Origin: Coralloluteibacterium thermophilum
GTDB lineage: Bacteria; Pseudomonadota; Gammaproteobacteria; Xanthomonadales; Xanthomonadaceae
DNA: 64,000 bases
Assembly (NCBI RefSeq): GCF_042654365.1
Contig: NZ_JBHSGG010000040.1
Span: 1-64,000 of the forward strand
Direction of reading: 5' to 3'
Both the position numbers and the translations under genes were made by a program. The notes under the pieces were generated by a model that was given only the letters and a program-made list of their open reading frames with translations, did not search any database and was not told where the DNA came from. The stretch's first letter is position 1. Each line of letters opens with the position of its first letter. This document shows positions 48,033 to 57,124 of the stretch, piece by piece.

Positions 48033-49085
48033 ATGTCACCGAGCCGCATCGCTTCCGCCCTGCTGCTGGCGCTGTGCCCGCTGGTCGGCCACGCCGACGA
48101 CACGCTGCACGCCACCGCGACCACGCTGTTCAAGCCCATTCCCGAGCGCGGCGAGGACGCCCTCGCGCGCACGGTGACCCCGGCGGAGATCGAGCTGGGG
48201 CACATGCTGTTCTTCGAGCCGCGCCTGTCCCGCAGCCACGTCATCAGCTGCAACACCTGCCACAACGTCGGCACCGGCGGCGCCGACAACGTGCCCGCGT
48301 CCATCGGCCATGGCTGGCAGCGCGGCCCGCGCAACTCGCCGACGGTGTTCAACGCGGTGCTCAACATCGCCCAGTTCTGGGACGGCCGCGCGCAGGACCT
48401 CATGGAGCAGGCCAAGGGGCCCATCGCCGCCTCGGTCGAGATGAACAACACGCCCGAGCGCGTGGTCGCGACGCTGCGCAGCATGCCGGCCTACGTCGAG
48501 GCCTTCGCCGCGGCCTATCCGGACGATCCCGATCCCGTGAGCTTCGACAACGTCGCGCGTGCGCTCGAAGCCTTCGAGGCGACGCTGGTGACGCCGAACG
48601 CGCCCTTCGACCGCTACCTCGCCGGCGAGACCGACGCGCTCGACGCGCGCGAGCGCGAGGGCCTGCGCCTGTTCGTCGATGCCGGCTGCGCCGCCTGCCA
48701 CAACGGCGTCAACCTCGGCGGCATGGCCTATTTCCCGTTCGGCGTCGTGCAGCGTCCGGGGGCGGAGGTGCTGCCTGAGGGCGACAAGGGCCGCTTCGTG
48801 GTGACCCAGACCGCGAGCGACGAGTACGTGTTCCGCGCCGCGCCGCTGCGCAACGTCGCGCTGACCGCGCCGTACTTCCACAGCGGCGAGGTCTGGGAGC
48901 TCGAGGAGGCCGTCGCCATCATGGGCAGCAGCCAGCTCGGTCGCGAACTCGACGCCGGCGAAGTGGGCGCCATCGCAGCCTTCCTTCGTACGCTGACGGG
49001 CGAGCAGCCGCGCATCGAACATCCGCTGCTGCCGCCCAGCACCGCCGCGACGCCGCGTCCCGACCACGGCGTCGCCGAACACTAG
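48033..49085 (+). CDS. Di-heme cytochrome c peroxidase
   Basis: 350 residues, exported (SRIASALLLALCPLVGHA signal). Two heme c motifs CNTCH and CAACH. Distal ligand Met/His region (PYFHSGEVWELEEAVAIMG) and GAIAAFLRTLTGE are family features. Reduces hydrogen peroxide in the periplasm with electrons from cytochrome c. Followed by a strong terminator. Confidence 0.92.
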   Translation: MSPSRIASALLLALCPLVGHADDTLHATATTLFKPIPERGEDALARTVTPAEIELGHMLFFEPRLSRSHVISCNTCHNVGTGGADNVPASIGHGWQRGPRNSPTVFNAVLNIAQFWDGRAQDLMEQAKGPIAASVEMNNTPERVVATLRSMPAYVEAFAAAYPDDPDPVSFDNVARALEAFEATLVTPNAPFDRYLAGETDALDAREREGLRLFVDAGCAACHNGVNLGGMAYFPFGVVQRPGAEVLPEGDKGRFVVTQTASDEYVFRAAPLRNVALTAPYFHSGEVWELEEAVAIMGSSQLGRELDAGEVGAIAAFLRTLTGEQPRIEHPLLPPSTAATPRPDHGVAEH

Positions 49086-49096
49086 GGGAGGGGAAG

Positions 49097-49130
49097 GGGC
49101 GCACCGGGGGGAGTCCGGTGCGCCCGTTTT
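49097..49130 (+). terminator. Rho-independent terminator after cytochrome c peroxidase gene
   Basis: An 11-bp GC-rich stem (49097-49107 with 49115-49125), 7-base loop, then GTTTT. Located 12 bases after the stop. Confidence 0.85.
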
Positions 49131-49154
49131 CCGGTTGCGGAACGCAGAAACGAG

Positions 49155-49176
49155 AAGACCCGCCGGAGCGGGTCTT
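49155..49176 (-). terminator. Hairpin terminator after the tRNA genes
   Basis: 9-bp stem AAGACCCGC paired with GCGGGTCTT around a CGGA loop. On the minus strand it follows tRNA-Glu and runs into TCTCGTTTC, so it may end tRNA transcription; on the plus strand it is followed by TTCGTTCTTC. Confidence 0.7.
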
Positions 49177-49190
49177 TTCGTTCTTCTGGA

Positions 49191-49266
49191 TGGCGTCCCC
49201 ACGGGGATTCGAACCCCGGTCGCAACCGTGAAAGGGTTGTGTCCTAGGCCTCTAGACGATGGGGAC
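49191..49266 (-). tRNA. tRNA-Glu (UUC anticodon)
   Basis: 76 bases, CCA end encoded. Acceptor GTCCCCA pairs with TGGGGAC; anticodon loop CCCTTTCACGG with TTC; T-loop GGTTCGAATCC. Lies 22 bases downstream of tRNA-Ala on the same strand. Confidence 0.95.
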
Positions 49267-49288
49267 TTGAGACATCCAGCTTTTTGAG

Positions 49289-49364
<76 letters not shown>

Positions 49365-49433
49365 ACGTGCTGGAAAGACGAATAGCTTACCGGGCGGTGC
49401 CGGAAGTCGTCAACGGGTTCGGGCGTTCTTTCT

Positions 49434-49931
49434 TCACTTTTCTTCGTTGCCCTCGCCATGGCGGGCGAACACGGTGGCGCTGCCGTCGTCGGCGACGAGC
49501 AGGGTCGCGTAGGGCTCGACGCGGCCGTCGACGGTCTCCATGCCCGGCGAACCCAGCGGCATGCCCGGCACGGCGATGCCGCGCGCCTGCGGGCGCTCGG
49601 CCAGCAGGCGGTGGATGTCGCCCACCGGCACGTGGCCCTCGACCACGTAGCCGTCGATCTCGGCGGTGTGGCAGGACGCCATCGACATGGGCATGCCGAG
49701 CGCCTGCTTTTTGACCGCGCCGAGTTCGTGGGTGTCGCGCACCCGCACCTCGAAGCCCGCGGCCTCGAGGTACTCGATCCACTTGCCGCAGCAGCCGCAG
49801 GCGGGCGACTTGTGGACCGTGACGGGCGGCAGTCCGGCGCGGGCTTCGGCGGCGGCGGCGGGGCCGCCGGCGAGCGCCGGGGCCACCGCGCAGGCGGCCA
49901 CCGCGAGGGCGAGGGCGAAGAAGCGGGACAT
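49434..49931 (-). CDS. DUF411 metal-binding exported protein
   Basis: 165 residues. Signal peptide (RFFALALAVAACAVAPALA). Cysteines in SPACGCCGKW and SCHTAEI plus Met-rich MPMSMASCH; these are typical DUF411 metal ligands, found with copper/cadmium resistance. Last gene of the cop cluster, 44 bases after copB. Periplasmic metal-handling role inferred. Confidence 0.85.
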   Translation of the reverse strand: MSRFFALALAVAACAVAPALAGGPAAAAEARAGLPPVTVHKSPACGCCGKWIEYLEAAGFEVRVRDTHELGAVKKQALGMPMSMASCHTAEIDGYVVEGHVPVGDIHRLLAERPQARGIAVPGMPLGSPGMETVDGRVEPYATLLVADDGSATVFARHGEGNEEK

Positions 49932-49975
49932 GGGTTGTTCCTCGTTGAACAGGGGGCGCGTGGACGCCAAGGATG

Positions 49976-51181
49976 TCAGAACCAGACGCGAAGGCCTGCG
50001 ACCAGGCGTGCATCGCTGTGTCCGCGGCCGGCGTCGCGCGCGAAGTCGGCGGTGCGGCCGAAGCTGCGTTCCCATTCGATGCCGAGGTAGGGCGCGAACT
50101 CGCGGCGGATCTCGTAGCGCAGGCGCAGCCCGGCCTGGGCCGACGACAACCCCGAGCCGATGCCCTGCGCCGCGTCGCTGCGGCCGTTGAGTTCGAGGCC
50201 GAGGCTCGGCTGCAGGACGAGGTCCTGGGTGAACAGGAGTTCGTACTCGACCTCCACCTCGGCCGAGACGTGGCCGCCTTCCTCGACGAAGGCGGTCGCC
50301 TCGATCTCGAAGAAGTAGGGCGCCAGCCCGATCACGCCGAGGGCGGCCGCGCTGCGCGAGGGGCCCGGTCGGGAACGATGGCGGACGCCGGCGACCATGT
50401 CCCACCACGGCGAGACCGGCCTGCCCCACAGCGCCTGCAGTTCGGCGTGCTCTGTCCGGCCGCCGCTGCGGGCGCCGTGGCTGCGCAGCCACAGGCGGCC
50501 GTCGTCGCGACCGAGCCAGGCCTTCGCGCTCCAGGCGAGGGTGGCGTCCGGCTCGGTGTTCTGCCACTCCAGGCGGTCGAACCGCACGTGGACGTTGAAG
50601 GGGTTGTCGTCCATGTGGCCGTGCTGGCCGCCGTGGGCCATGTCGTGCGGGCCGAGGTCGGGGAAGGCGGCAGCACGATCGGCATCCGTGATCGGCGGCA
50701 GGTTCGGCCCTGCCTGCGCGGCGTTCGCCTGCGGGTGGTGCGCGTGGTGGTGGTCGTGATGGCCGTGGTGGTGTTGCGCGGATGCCGCGGGTGCGCGAGA
50801 CGGCTGTGCCTGCGCCGGCGCGTGTCCGGTGTGCCCCACATGGCTGGCATGGGGGGCGTGTGCGGCGTCATTCTCGCCGCCGGTGGACGGCGGTGCGTCG
50901 TCGGCGTGCCCGTGGTGTGCGTGGTGTCCGTGCGCGCGGTGGTGCGCGTGGGCGTCGTGGCTTTCGGGATGTGCGGAGGCGCCGTGGCGATGGGCGGCGT
51001 GTGCGGCGTCCGTGGCCGCCTGCGGCCGTGCTTCCGCGGCAGGGCCGGCCAGCGCGACGAGCAGCGCAGCGGCGAGCAGGGCGGGATGCGGATGCCGCAG
51101 ACGCGCGGCCGGGGTTCGGATCCCCGTGGGGACGCCGCCCCCGGTCCGTGCCTGGTGGGCAAGTGCGACGAGCGCGTTCAT
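49976..51181 (-). CDS. copB: Copper resistance outer membrane protein CopB
   Basis: 401 residues. N-terminal signal-like hydrophobic segment, then a long His-rich low-complexity region (HHAHHGHADD, HHHGHHDHHHAHH) at about 60-160 that should bind Cu ions, then the CopB beta-barrel: FDRLEWQN, DDGRLWLRSHGARSGG, RPVSPWWDMVAGVRH, GLAPYFFEIEATAFVEEGG. Start overlaps the copA stop by 4 bases. Sequesters copper at the outer membrane. Confidence 0.93.
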   Translation of the reverse strand: MNALVALAHQARTGGGVPTGIRTPAARLRHPHPALLAAALLVALAGPAAEARPQAATDAAHAAHRHGASAHPESHDAHAHHRAHGHHAHHGHADDAPPSTGGENDAAHAPHASHVGHTGHAPAQAQPSRAPAASAQHHHGHHDHHHAHHPQANAAQAGPNLPPITDADRAAAFPDLGPHDMAHGGQHGHMDDNPFNVHVRFDRLEWQNTEPDATLAWSAKAWLGRDDGRLWLRSHGARSGGRTEHAELQALWGRPVSPWWDMVAGVRHRSRPGPSRSAAALGVIGLAPYFFEIEATAFVEEGGHVSAEVEVEYELLFTQDLVLQPSLGLELNGRSDAAQGIGSGLSSAQAGLRLRYEIRREFAPYLGIEWERSFGRTADFARDAGRGHSDARLVAGLRVWF

Positions 51182-52935
51182 TCGATCACCCGCACTTCCC
51201 GGAACATGCCGGCTTCCATGTGGTAGAGCAGGTGGCAGTGGAAGGCCCAGCGGCCCAGCGCATCGGCGGTGATGCGCAGGCTCCGCCGCGTGCCCGGCGG
51301 CATGTTGACGGTGTGCTTGCGCACCAGGAAGGCGCCGTGCTCGTCCTCGAGGTCGCTCCACATGCCGTGCAGGTGGATGGGGTGCTCCATCATGGTGTCG
51401 TTGACCAGCGTCAGGCGCAGGCGCTCGCCGTAGCGGAACACCAGCGGGTGGGCGTCCGAGAACTTCACGCCGTCGAAGGACCAGATGTAGCGCTCCATGT
51501 GCCCGGTGAGGTGCAGCTCGATCTCGCGGCCCGGTTCGCGGCCGTCCGGGTCCGGGAAGCTGCTGCGCAGGTCGGCGTAGGTGAGCACGCGCCGACCGTT
51601 GTCGCGCAGGCCGATGCCCGGGTCGTCCAGACGCGGGCGCGGCGTCATGGTCTGCATGTCCACGGCGTAGTTGCCCGACTCGCTGGCGGGGTGGGCCTGC
51701 ATGGCGCCGTGCCCGCCATGCGCGCCGTGTCCTGCGTGCGGGGGGGCGGCGTGATGCGCGTGCGCGTCCGCCTGCGTGCCGTGATCGCCGTGATGGTCGT
51801 GGCCCATGTCGGCCATGGTGAGCAGCACCACCCGGTCCGGTTCGGGCACCGGCGCGGCGAGGCCGGGCCGGGTCGCCAGCGTCGCGCGCGCGTAGCCGCT
51901 GCGGTCCATCGCCTGGGCGAAGATCGTGAACGCCTCGGCGCTGCCGTCCGGCTCCACGATGACGTCGTAGGTCTCGGCGACGCCGATGCGGAACTCGTCC
52001 ACCGTCACCGGGCGCACGTACTGGCCGTCGGCGGCGACCACCGTCATCTTCAGGCCCGGGATGCGCAGGTCGAAGAAGGTCATCGCCGAGCCGTTGATGA
52101 CGCGCAGGCGGATCCGCTCGCCGTGCCGGAACAGGCCCGTCCAGTTGCCGTTCGGGGTGGTGCCGTTGATCAGGTAGGTATAGGTCGCGCCGCTGACGTC
52201 GGCGAGGTCGGTGGGCGACATGCGCATCCGGCCCCAGTCGCGGCGGTCGGCGAGGGTCTCCCGCCAGCCCATGGTGCGCACGTCGCGCAGGAAGTCGCCG
52301 ACGGTCCGCTCGTTGCGGTTGTAGTAGTGCGCCTGCTTCTTGAGCTTGGCGTAGATGCGGCGCGGGTCCTCGTCGGTCCAGTCGCTCAGCATCACCACGT
52401 AGTCGCGGTCGTAGGCGAAGGGCTCGGGGGCGATGGGGTCGACGATCAGCGGGCCGTAGTGCCCGATCTGCTCCTGGAAGTTCGAGTGGCTGTGGTACCA
52501 GTAGGTGCCGCTCTGGCGCACGTCGAAGCGGTAGGTGAAGGTCTGTCCCGGGTGGATGCCGGTGAAGCTCAGTCCCGGTACCCCGTCCATGTCGGCAGGC
52601 AGGAGGATGCCGTGCCAGTGGATCGAGGTGTCCTCGGCGAGCCGGTTGGCGACGCGGATGGTGACGCTGTCGCCCTCGCGCCAGCGCAGGACCGGCGCGG
52701 GGATCGAGCCGTTGACGGCGACCGCGCGGACCGTGCGGCCGGTGAAGTCGACGGGCAGGCTGTCGACGACGAGGTCGAACTCGGAGCCCGCGAGGACGGT
52801 GGGCTGGCCGGGGCCGGCGAGCGCCCAGACGGGACGGACGGGAGGCGCGAGGCCGGCGAGGACGCCGCCCGCGGCCAGGCCGCCGACGAAGCGGCGGCGC
52901 GAGGCCCGGATGGGCCCCGGCGAATCGGAATGCAT
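51178..52935 (-). CDS. copA: Multicopper oxidase CopA
   Basis: 585 residues. Twin-arginine-like signal RRRFVGGLAAGG. Copper sites: HWHG, YWYHSHSNFQEQ, HPIHLHGMW, and HCHLLYHMEAGMF (type 1 and trinuclear centre). A His/Met-rich insert (HDHHGDHGTQAD...HGGHGAMQAH) around residue 370-410 fits CopA-type Cu(I) oxidases rather than laccases. Exported folded to the periplasm. ATG 52935 with GGAGAG upstream; an in-frame GTG at 52950 is possible. Confidence 0.94.
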   Translation of the reverse strand: MHSDSPGPIRASRRRFVGGLAAGGVLAGLAPPVRPVWALAGPGQPTVLAGSEFDLVVDSLPVDFTGRTVRAVAVNGSIPAPVLRWREGDSVTIRVANRLAEDTSIHWHGILLPADMDGVPGLSFTGIHPGQTFTYRFDVRQSGTYWYHSHSNFQEQIGHYGPLIVDPIAPEPFAYDRDYVVMLSDWTDEDPRRIYAKLKKQAHYYNRNERTVGDFLRDVRTMGWRETLADRRDWGRMRMSPTDLADVSGATYTYLINGTTPNGNWTGLFRHGERIRLRVINGSAMTFFDLRIPGLKMTVVAADGQYVRPVTVDEFRIGVAETYDVIVEPDGSAEAFTIFAQAMDRSGYARATLATRPGLAAPVPEPDRVVLLTMADMGHDHHGDHGTQADAHAHHAAPPHAGHGAHGGHGAMQAHPASESGNYAVDMQTMTPRPRLDDPGIGLRDNGRRVLTYADLRSSFPDPDGREPGREIELHLTGHMERYIWSFDGVKFSDAHPLVFRYGERLRLTLVNDTMMEHPIHLHGMWSDLEDEHGAFLVRKHTVNMPPGTRRSLRITADALGRWAFHCHLLYHMEAGMFREVRVIE

Positions 52936-53019
52936 GCTGTGACTCTCCACTGGCGGCGCTGGCGCCGCGGGTACTCGGCCGCTGCGCAGGCGCGGCGGCC
53001 GGCCGTCGATCGGGAGCGT

Positions 53020-53397
53020 CTAGCCGATGGGAGGGCGGACCTCGGGCGAGTCGTGCAGCGAGGCGTACGCATCGGGATGCGTGGACGGCGCCGCGCCGCG
53101 AAGGCGCGCCAGGGCGTCGGGCGGGCGCGCCAGCACGAGGACCGGCGCGGACTGGAGCTGCATGCACAGCGCGCGGCAGGCCTCGCCGTCGTCGCAGCAG
53201 CCCCCGTGGCCGTCGACGGCCATGGGAGTGCCGTCCTGCGGGGCCGGCGCCGGGTCGTGGCAGTCCGTCGAATCCGGCGTCGGCGCGGGAACGGCGGGCA
53301 GGTGGCTCGCCGCCCAGGCGCTGGCGCCGGCGCTGAAGATCAGCGCCAGGCAGAGCAGCAGGTGGAGGAACGTGCGGCGGGCGGACATGGCCGGCAT
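53020..53397 (-). CDS. copL: CopL-family metal-binding regulatory protein
   Basis: 125 residues with a signal peptide (LHLLLCLALIFSAGASAWA) and a Cys cluster HGGCCDDGEACRALCMQL. CopL heads the copLAB operon in Xanthomonas and is required for copper-induced expression; the match here rests on position, size, and Cys/His content. Start could be 53397 or the in-frame ATG at 53388. Confidence 0.7.
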   Translation of the reverse strand: MPAMSARRTFLHLLLCLALIFSAGASAWAASHLPAVPAPTPDSTDCHDPAPAPQDGTPMAVDGHGGCCDDGEACRALCMQLQSAPVLVLARPPDALARLRGAAPSTHPDAYASLHDSPEVRPPIG

Positions 53398-53434
53398 AGC
53401 CTGCGGGCAGGGCGCCCCGCTTGCAACGCCGCGG

Positions 53435-53962
53435 TCAGTGGCCGTGGTGGCGGTGGGCGCTGCCGGCGTCGCCCGCGTCCTCGCGCTGCGGCAGCGGAGC
53501 GGCCCAGTCCTCGCCGCAGGCGTGGACCACCACCTCGACCGTGCCGGGCAGGCCGTCCTCGACCGGATCCATCAGCATCAGGTGCAGGCCGCCCGGCGCA
53601 AGCTCCAGCGCCTCGCCCGGCGCCACCTCGATGGCGTCCAGGCGCCGCATGCGGCTGACGCCGCCGGACTCCTCGGTCGCGTGCAGCTCGACACGGGCGA
53701 AGGCGGGCGAGGACACCCCCTCGATCTCGACGGGCTCGCTGCCGGCGTTGTGGATGGTCAGGTAGCCGGCCCGGACCGGCGCGACCGGCGGTGCCGGGGC
53801 CAGCCAGCCGTCGACCAGGTGCAGGACGCAGCCCTCCTGCAGCGCAGGCGCCGGGGCGGCGGCCTGCGGATCGGGCGCGCGGTCCGGGTCCGCGGACGGA
53901 GTCCGGTCGCAGGCGGCCAGGGCGAGGAGGGCAGGGAAGGCGAGGAACGGGCGCAGGTGCAT
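53435..53962 (-). CDS. PCu(A)C-type copper chaperone lipoprotein
   Basis: 175 residues. Lipobox LLALAAC at about 12-18. Copper site pattern H(M)x10Mx21HxM: LHATEESGGVSRMRRLD, then LAPGGLHLMLMD. Delivers Cu(I) to cytochrome oxidase in the periplasm. Lies 11 bases after the response regulator and 37 bases before copL, so it belongs to the same direction of transcription. Confidence 0.85.
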   Translation of the reverse strand: MHLRPFLAFPALLALAACDRTPSADPDRAPDPQAAAPAPALQEGCVLHLVDGWLAPAPPVAPVRAGYLTIHNAGSEPVEIEGVSSPAFARVELHATEESGGVSRMRRLDAIEVAPGEALELAPGGLHLMLMDPVEDGLPGTVEVVVHACGEDWAAPLPQREDAGDAGSAHRHHGH

Positions 53963-53973
53963 GGCATTTCCAG

Positions 53974-54534
53974 TCAATCGATGGTGCGGCGCTCGGGGCC
54001 GGGACGCTTGGCGAGCTTGCGCTGCAGGGTGCGCCGGTGCATCCCGAGCAGGCGCGCGGCCCCCGAGATGCTGCCGCCGCTGGCCTGCAGCGCCTGCTGG
54101 ATATGTTCCCACTCCAGGCGCCCGAGCGGTGTCATGGTGTCCTCGATCTCGACCTCGGCCGGATCGGCGGCGCCGGCGTCCTCGTCGAGCGCGCGGAGGA
54201 TGGCGTCGAGCGTGGTCGGCTTCGGCAGGTAGTTGTCCGCGCCGCGCTTGATCGCCTCCACGGCGGTCGCCACGCTGGCGTAGCCGGTGACCAGCAGGAT
54301 GCGCATGTCGGGCCGCAGCGCGCGCAGCGGCGCGATCAGGGCGAGGCCGGAATCGTTGCCGAGCTTGAGGTCGATGAGCGCGAAGTCGGGCCGCTCGGCC
54401 TCCGCCGCGGCGAGGGCGGCCGCCGCGTCGTGGGCGATCCCGCTGTCGATGCCGCGCCGCGCCAGCGAGCGCTGCAGGGTGCGGGCGTAGAGGTCGTCGT
54501 CGTCGACGATCAGGCCGCGGCGGTGGGGGTTCAT
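53974..54534 (-). CDS. regA: RegA/PrrA/ActR-family response regulator
   Basis: 186 residues. Receiver domain with phospho-Asp at about 55 (FALIDLKLG); KP at 105 (LPKP). The C-terminal Fis-type HTH LGRLEWEHIQQALQASGGSISGAARLLGMHRRTLQRKLAKR is the RegA signature. Redox-responsive global regulator of respiration in relatives. Overlaps the kinase stop by 4 bases. Confidence 0.88.
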   Translation of the reverse strand: MNPHRRGLIVDDDDLYARTLQRSLARRGIDSGIAHDAAAALAAAEAERPDFALIDLKLGNDSGLALIAPLRALRPDMRILLVTGYASVATAVEAIKRGADNYLPKPTTLDAILRALDEDAGAADPAEVEIEDTMTPLGRLEWEHIQQALQASGGSISGAARLLGMHRRTLQRKLAKRPGPERRTID

Positions 54535-55757
54535 GCGGACGCCTGCTCCAGTGGAAGTTCGAAGCGGACGCGCGCGCCCGGGCCGTCCGCGGGCCCCATG
54601 GACAGCTGCCCGCCGAGCCGCTCCACGGTCGCGTGCGACAGCGCCAGGCCGACGCCGAGCCCGTCCGGCTTGGTGCTGCGGAACATGCGCGCGGGCAGCG
54701 GCGCGGCGTCGTCGTCGAAGCCGGCGCCGTAGTCGCGGACCTCGCCGACCAGCCGTCCTGCCGCCTGCGTCAGGTGCAGGTCCACACGCGTGCTGCCGGC
54801 GCGCGCGCTGGCGTCGGCGGCGTTGTTGAGCAGGACCTGCAGGAGGTGGCCGACGCCGGGATCGACGCGCGCGGCGGTCGGCGGCAGCTCGCCCCCGCGA
54901 TGCAGGTCGACGGCCGGGCGCACCAGTTGCCAGCGCGCGACGATCCGCTCGATGTCCACCGTCGCAGGCGCGCCCTCGGCGTGGGCGGGCGCGGCCAGCT
55001 CGCGCACGCGGTCGCGGCAGACGTCGACGATCCTGCGCATGGCCGCGCAGTCCTCCAGCACCTCGGCCGGCAGGGAATGCTCGCCGAGGTCGTCCAGCAT
55101 GAGGGTGAGGGTGCCCAGGGGCGTGTTGAGCTCGTGCGCGACCGACGCGGCATGGGTGGCAAGCGCGATGATGCCCTCGTCCCGCGCGAACTGCTCGCGC
55201 AGGCGGGCGAGTTCGCGCTCGCCCTCGCGCAGCGCCCCGGCGAGGCGCGTCAGGAAGAACAGCACGACGCCCACCGAGACCAGGACGTTCGCCACCATGC
55301 CCCAGAGGTGCAGGTCGTAGCCGACGACGCCGTGCGCATGCGGCAAGGGCTGCCCGGCCCAGGCCGAGACCGCGTAGCCGGCGAGGCTGGCGGCGCCGGT
55401 GGCCCACACCCAGCGCAGCGGCAGCGCGAGGGCGGCCAGTGCGATGGGCATCAGGAACAGCGAGCTGAAGGGATTGCCGACGCCGCCGCTCCAGGCCACC
55501 AGCCAGGCGAGCACGACGATGTCCACGCAGACGTGCAGGAAGCCTTCCAGCGACGACGCCTCGCGCGCCTGGCGGCCGCGCCAGTGGGCGTAGAGGTTGA
55601 ACAGCGCGAGTGCGCCGATGCCCGCCCACAGCGGGCCGGTGTGCAGCGGCAGGTGGAGCGCGCGGTCCACGACCAGCACCGTCACCGACTGGCCGGCGAC
55701 GGCCACCCACCGCAGTCGCGCGAGCGTGTCGATGAAGGAGGGCGGGCGTGCGGACAT
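54531..55757 (-). CDS. regB: RegB/PrrB-family redox sensor histidine kinase
   Basis: 408 residues, six membrane helices at the N-terminus. GGVGNPF at 91-97 is the ubiquinone-binding heptapeptide (GGxxNPF). H-box HELNTPLGT with His 208; redox-active Cys candidate at about 247 (VDVCRDR), matching RegB Cys265. C-terminal HATPase domain with LLNNAADAS and GLGVGLALSHATVERLGG. Senses quinone-pool redox. First of the one-direction cluster leading into the cop genes. Confidence 0.9.
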   Translation of the reverse strand: MSARPPSFIDTLARLRWVAVAGQSVTVLVVDRALHLPLHTGPLWAGIGALALFNLYAHWRGRQAREASSLEGFLHVCVDIVVLAWLVAWSGGVGNPFSSLFLMPIALAALALPLRWVWATGAASLAGYAVSAWAGQPLPHAHGVVGYDLHLWGMVANVLVSVGVVLFFLTRLAGALREGERELARLREQFARDEGIIALATHAASVAHELNTPLGTLTLMLDDLGEHSLPAEVLEDCAAMRRIVDVCRDRVRELAAPAHAEGAPATVDIERIVARWQLVRPAVDLHRGGELPPTAARVDPGVGHLLQVLLNNAADASARAGSTRVDLHLTQAAGRLVGEVRDYGAGFDDDAAPLPARMFRSTKPDGLGVGLALSHATVERLGGQLSMGPADGPGARVRFELPLEQASA

Positions 55758-55921
55758 GAGGGACAAGGATAGGGGCGGCGTGCGGAAGGCCGCCATGGCC
55801 GCCTGTCGCACGGCGCGGCACGCGAGGATGCGGGGCCGCGCCCGGCGCGCCAATGCGACGCAGGGTCGCACCCGGAGACGGTGCCTCGTCCGCTGCAGTA
55901 GGCTGACCGCGGAGGTGACGA

Positions 55922-56911
55922 ATGGACCGGACGGATACGCCTGCCTCGAGCGCGCACGGGCAGCCGCTGCCGCTGTCGCGGCTGACGCAGCTCGACCTGC
56001 TGCGCGCGTTCGTCGCTGTCGGGCGCACCGGCAGCGTCACCGCCGCCGCGGCCGGACTCTGCCTGACCCAGTCCGCGGTCAGCCGCCAGCTCAAGGCCCT
56101 GGAATCGCGGCTGGGTGTGGTCCTGTTCCGCCGCGAGCACAGCGGGATGCAGCTCACGGTCGTCGGGCGGCGTCTGTTCGACAGGCTCGACCCCTGTTTC
56201 CTGGGGCTCCAGCGTGCGCTGGGCGCGGTCCTGCCCGAGCGGCGGCGGGCCGAGGTCGTGGTGAGTGCCGCGGTCGGGGTCGCGGGCCTATGGCTGATGC
56301 CTCGTCTGCCGCGCGCCGGGGCGGCGGTGCCCGGCGTCGACCTGCGCATCTCCGCCAGCGGCCGCGTGCTGTCCTCGCTGCGCAGCGAGGGCGTGGACCT
56401 GGCGATCCGCTTCGGCCCTCCGGCCACGGACGGCGAACTGCTGTTCGAGGAGTGGGTGGCGCCGGTGGTCGCACCCGGCGTGGACCCGGCCGGCATGCGC
56501 CTGCTGGAACTCGACGGCTGTCCCGGTTGGCTCGGCTGGGACCACTGGGCAGGCGCGTGGCGGGGGCTCGCCCGGCGCCATCGGAGGCGGCTGACGTGCA
56601 GCAATGCGGACCAGCTCGTCCACGCCTGCGTCGCCGGCCAGGGCATCGCGGTCGGCCGGCTCGCGCTGATCCACCCGCTCGTCGACGCGGGACGCCTGGT
56701 CCTGCTCGAGCGCCCGGTGCGTTCGCCGACGCGGCATGCGTACCGCCTGCTGATCGCCGATCCCGCCTCCCCGGATGCGCTGGAGGTCGCGGCCTGGCTG
56801 CGCGACGAGGCCGAGGCCACCCGTGCCGCGCTGGACGCCTTGGTCCATTCCCGCGGGGAATGGGCGCATGCGCCGGAATCATTGGCGCAGGAGGCGCTGC
56901 CCGGCGGTTAA
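55922..56911 (+). CDS. LysR-family regulator, GcvA-like
   Basis: 329 residues. HTH LDLLRAFVAVGRTGSVTAAAAGLCLTQSAVSRQLKALESRLG, then an effector-binding domain with GVDLAIRFG, a GcvA-type signature. GGAGGTGA precedes ATG 55922. Divergent from regB; target unknown. The 213-base gap to the next gene holds nothing recognised. Confidence 0.85.
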   Translation: MDRTDTPASSAHGQPLPLSRLTQLDLLRAFVAVGRTGSVTAAAAGLCLTQSAVSRQLKALESRLGVVLFRREHSGMQLTVVGRRLFDRLDPCFLGLQRALGAVLPERRRAEVVVSAAVGVAGLWLMPRLPRAGAAVPGVDLRISASGRVLSSLRSEGVDLAIRFGPPATDGELLFEEWVAPVVAPGVDPAGMRLLELDGCPGWLGWDHWAGAWRGLARRHRRRLTCSNADQLVHACVAGQGIAVGRLALIHPLVDAGRLVLLERPVRSPTRHAYRLLIADPASPDALEVAAWLRDEAEATRAALDALVHSRGEWAHAPESLAQEALPGG

Positions 56912-57124
56912 TGCGTCGCCGGACGTGACGGCGGACGCAGGAGCGGGAATGGAGCGGGTACTGGTGACGACCGGCAGCAGGCCGGGGCGGCGCGCGCGCC
57001 TTGCGCCGGCCTTGGCGATGGGATGCGGCGGCGGGCCGGGGGAGGTGTTGGTCGCCATGCTCCGGTCGCGCCCGGCGGAGGCGTGCTGCACGACAGCCAG
57101 CGCCATCGGCCCCGGAGGCGGGCG

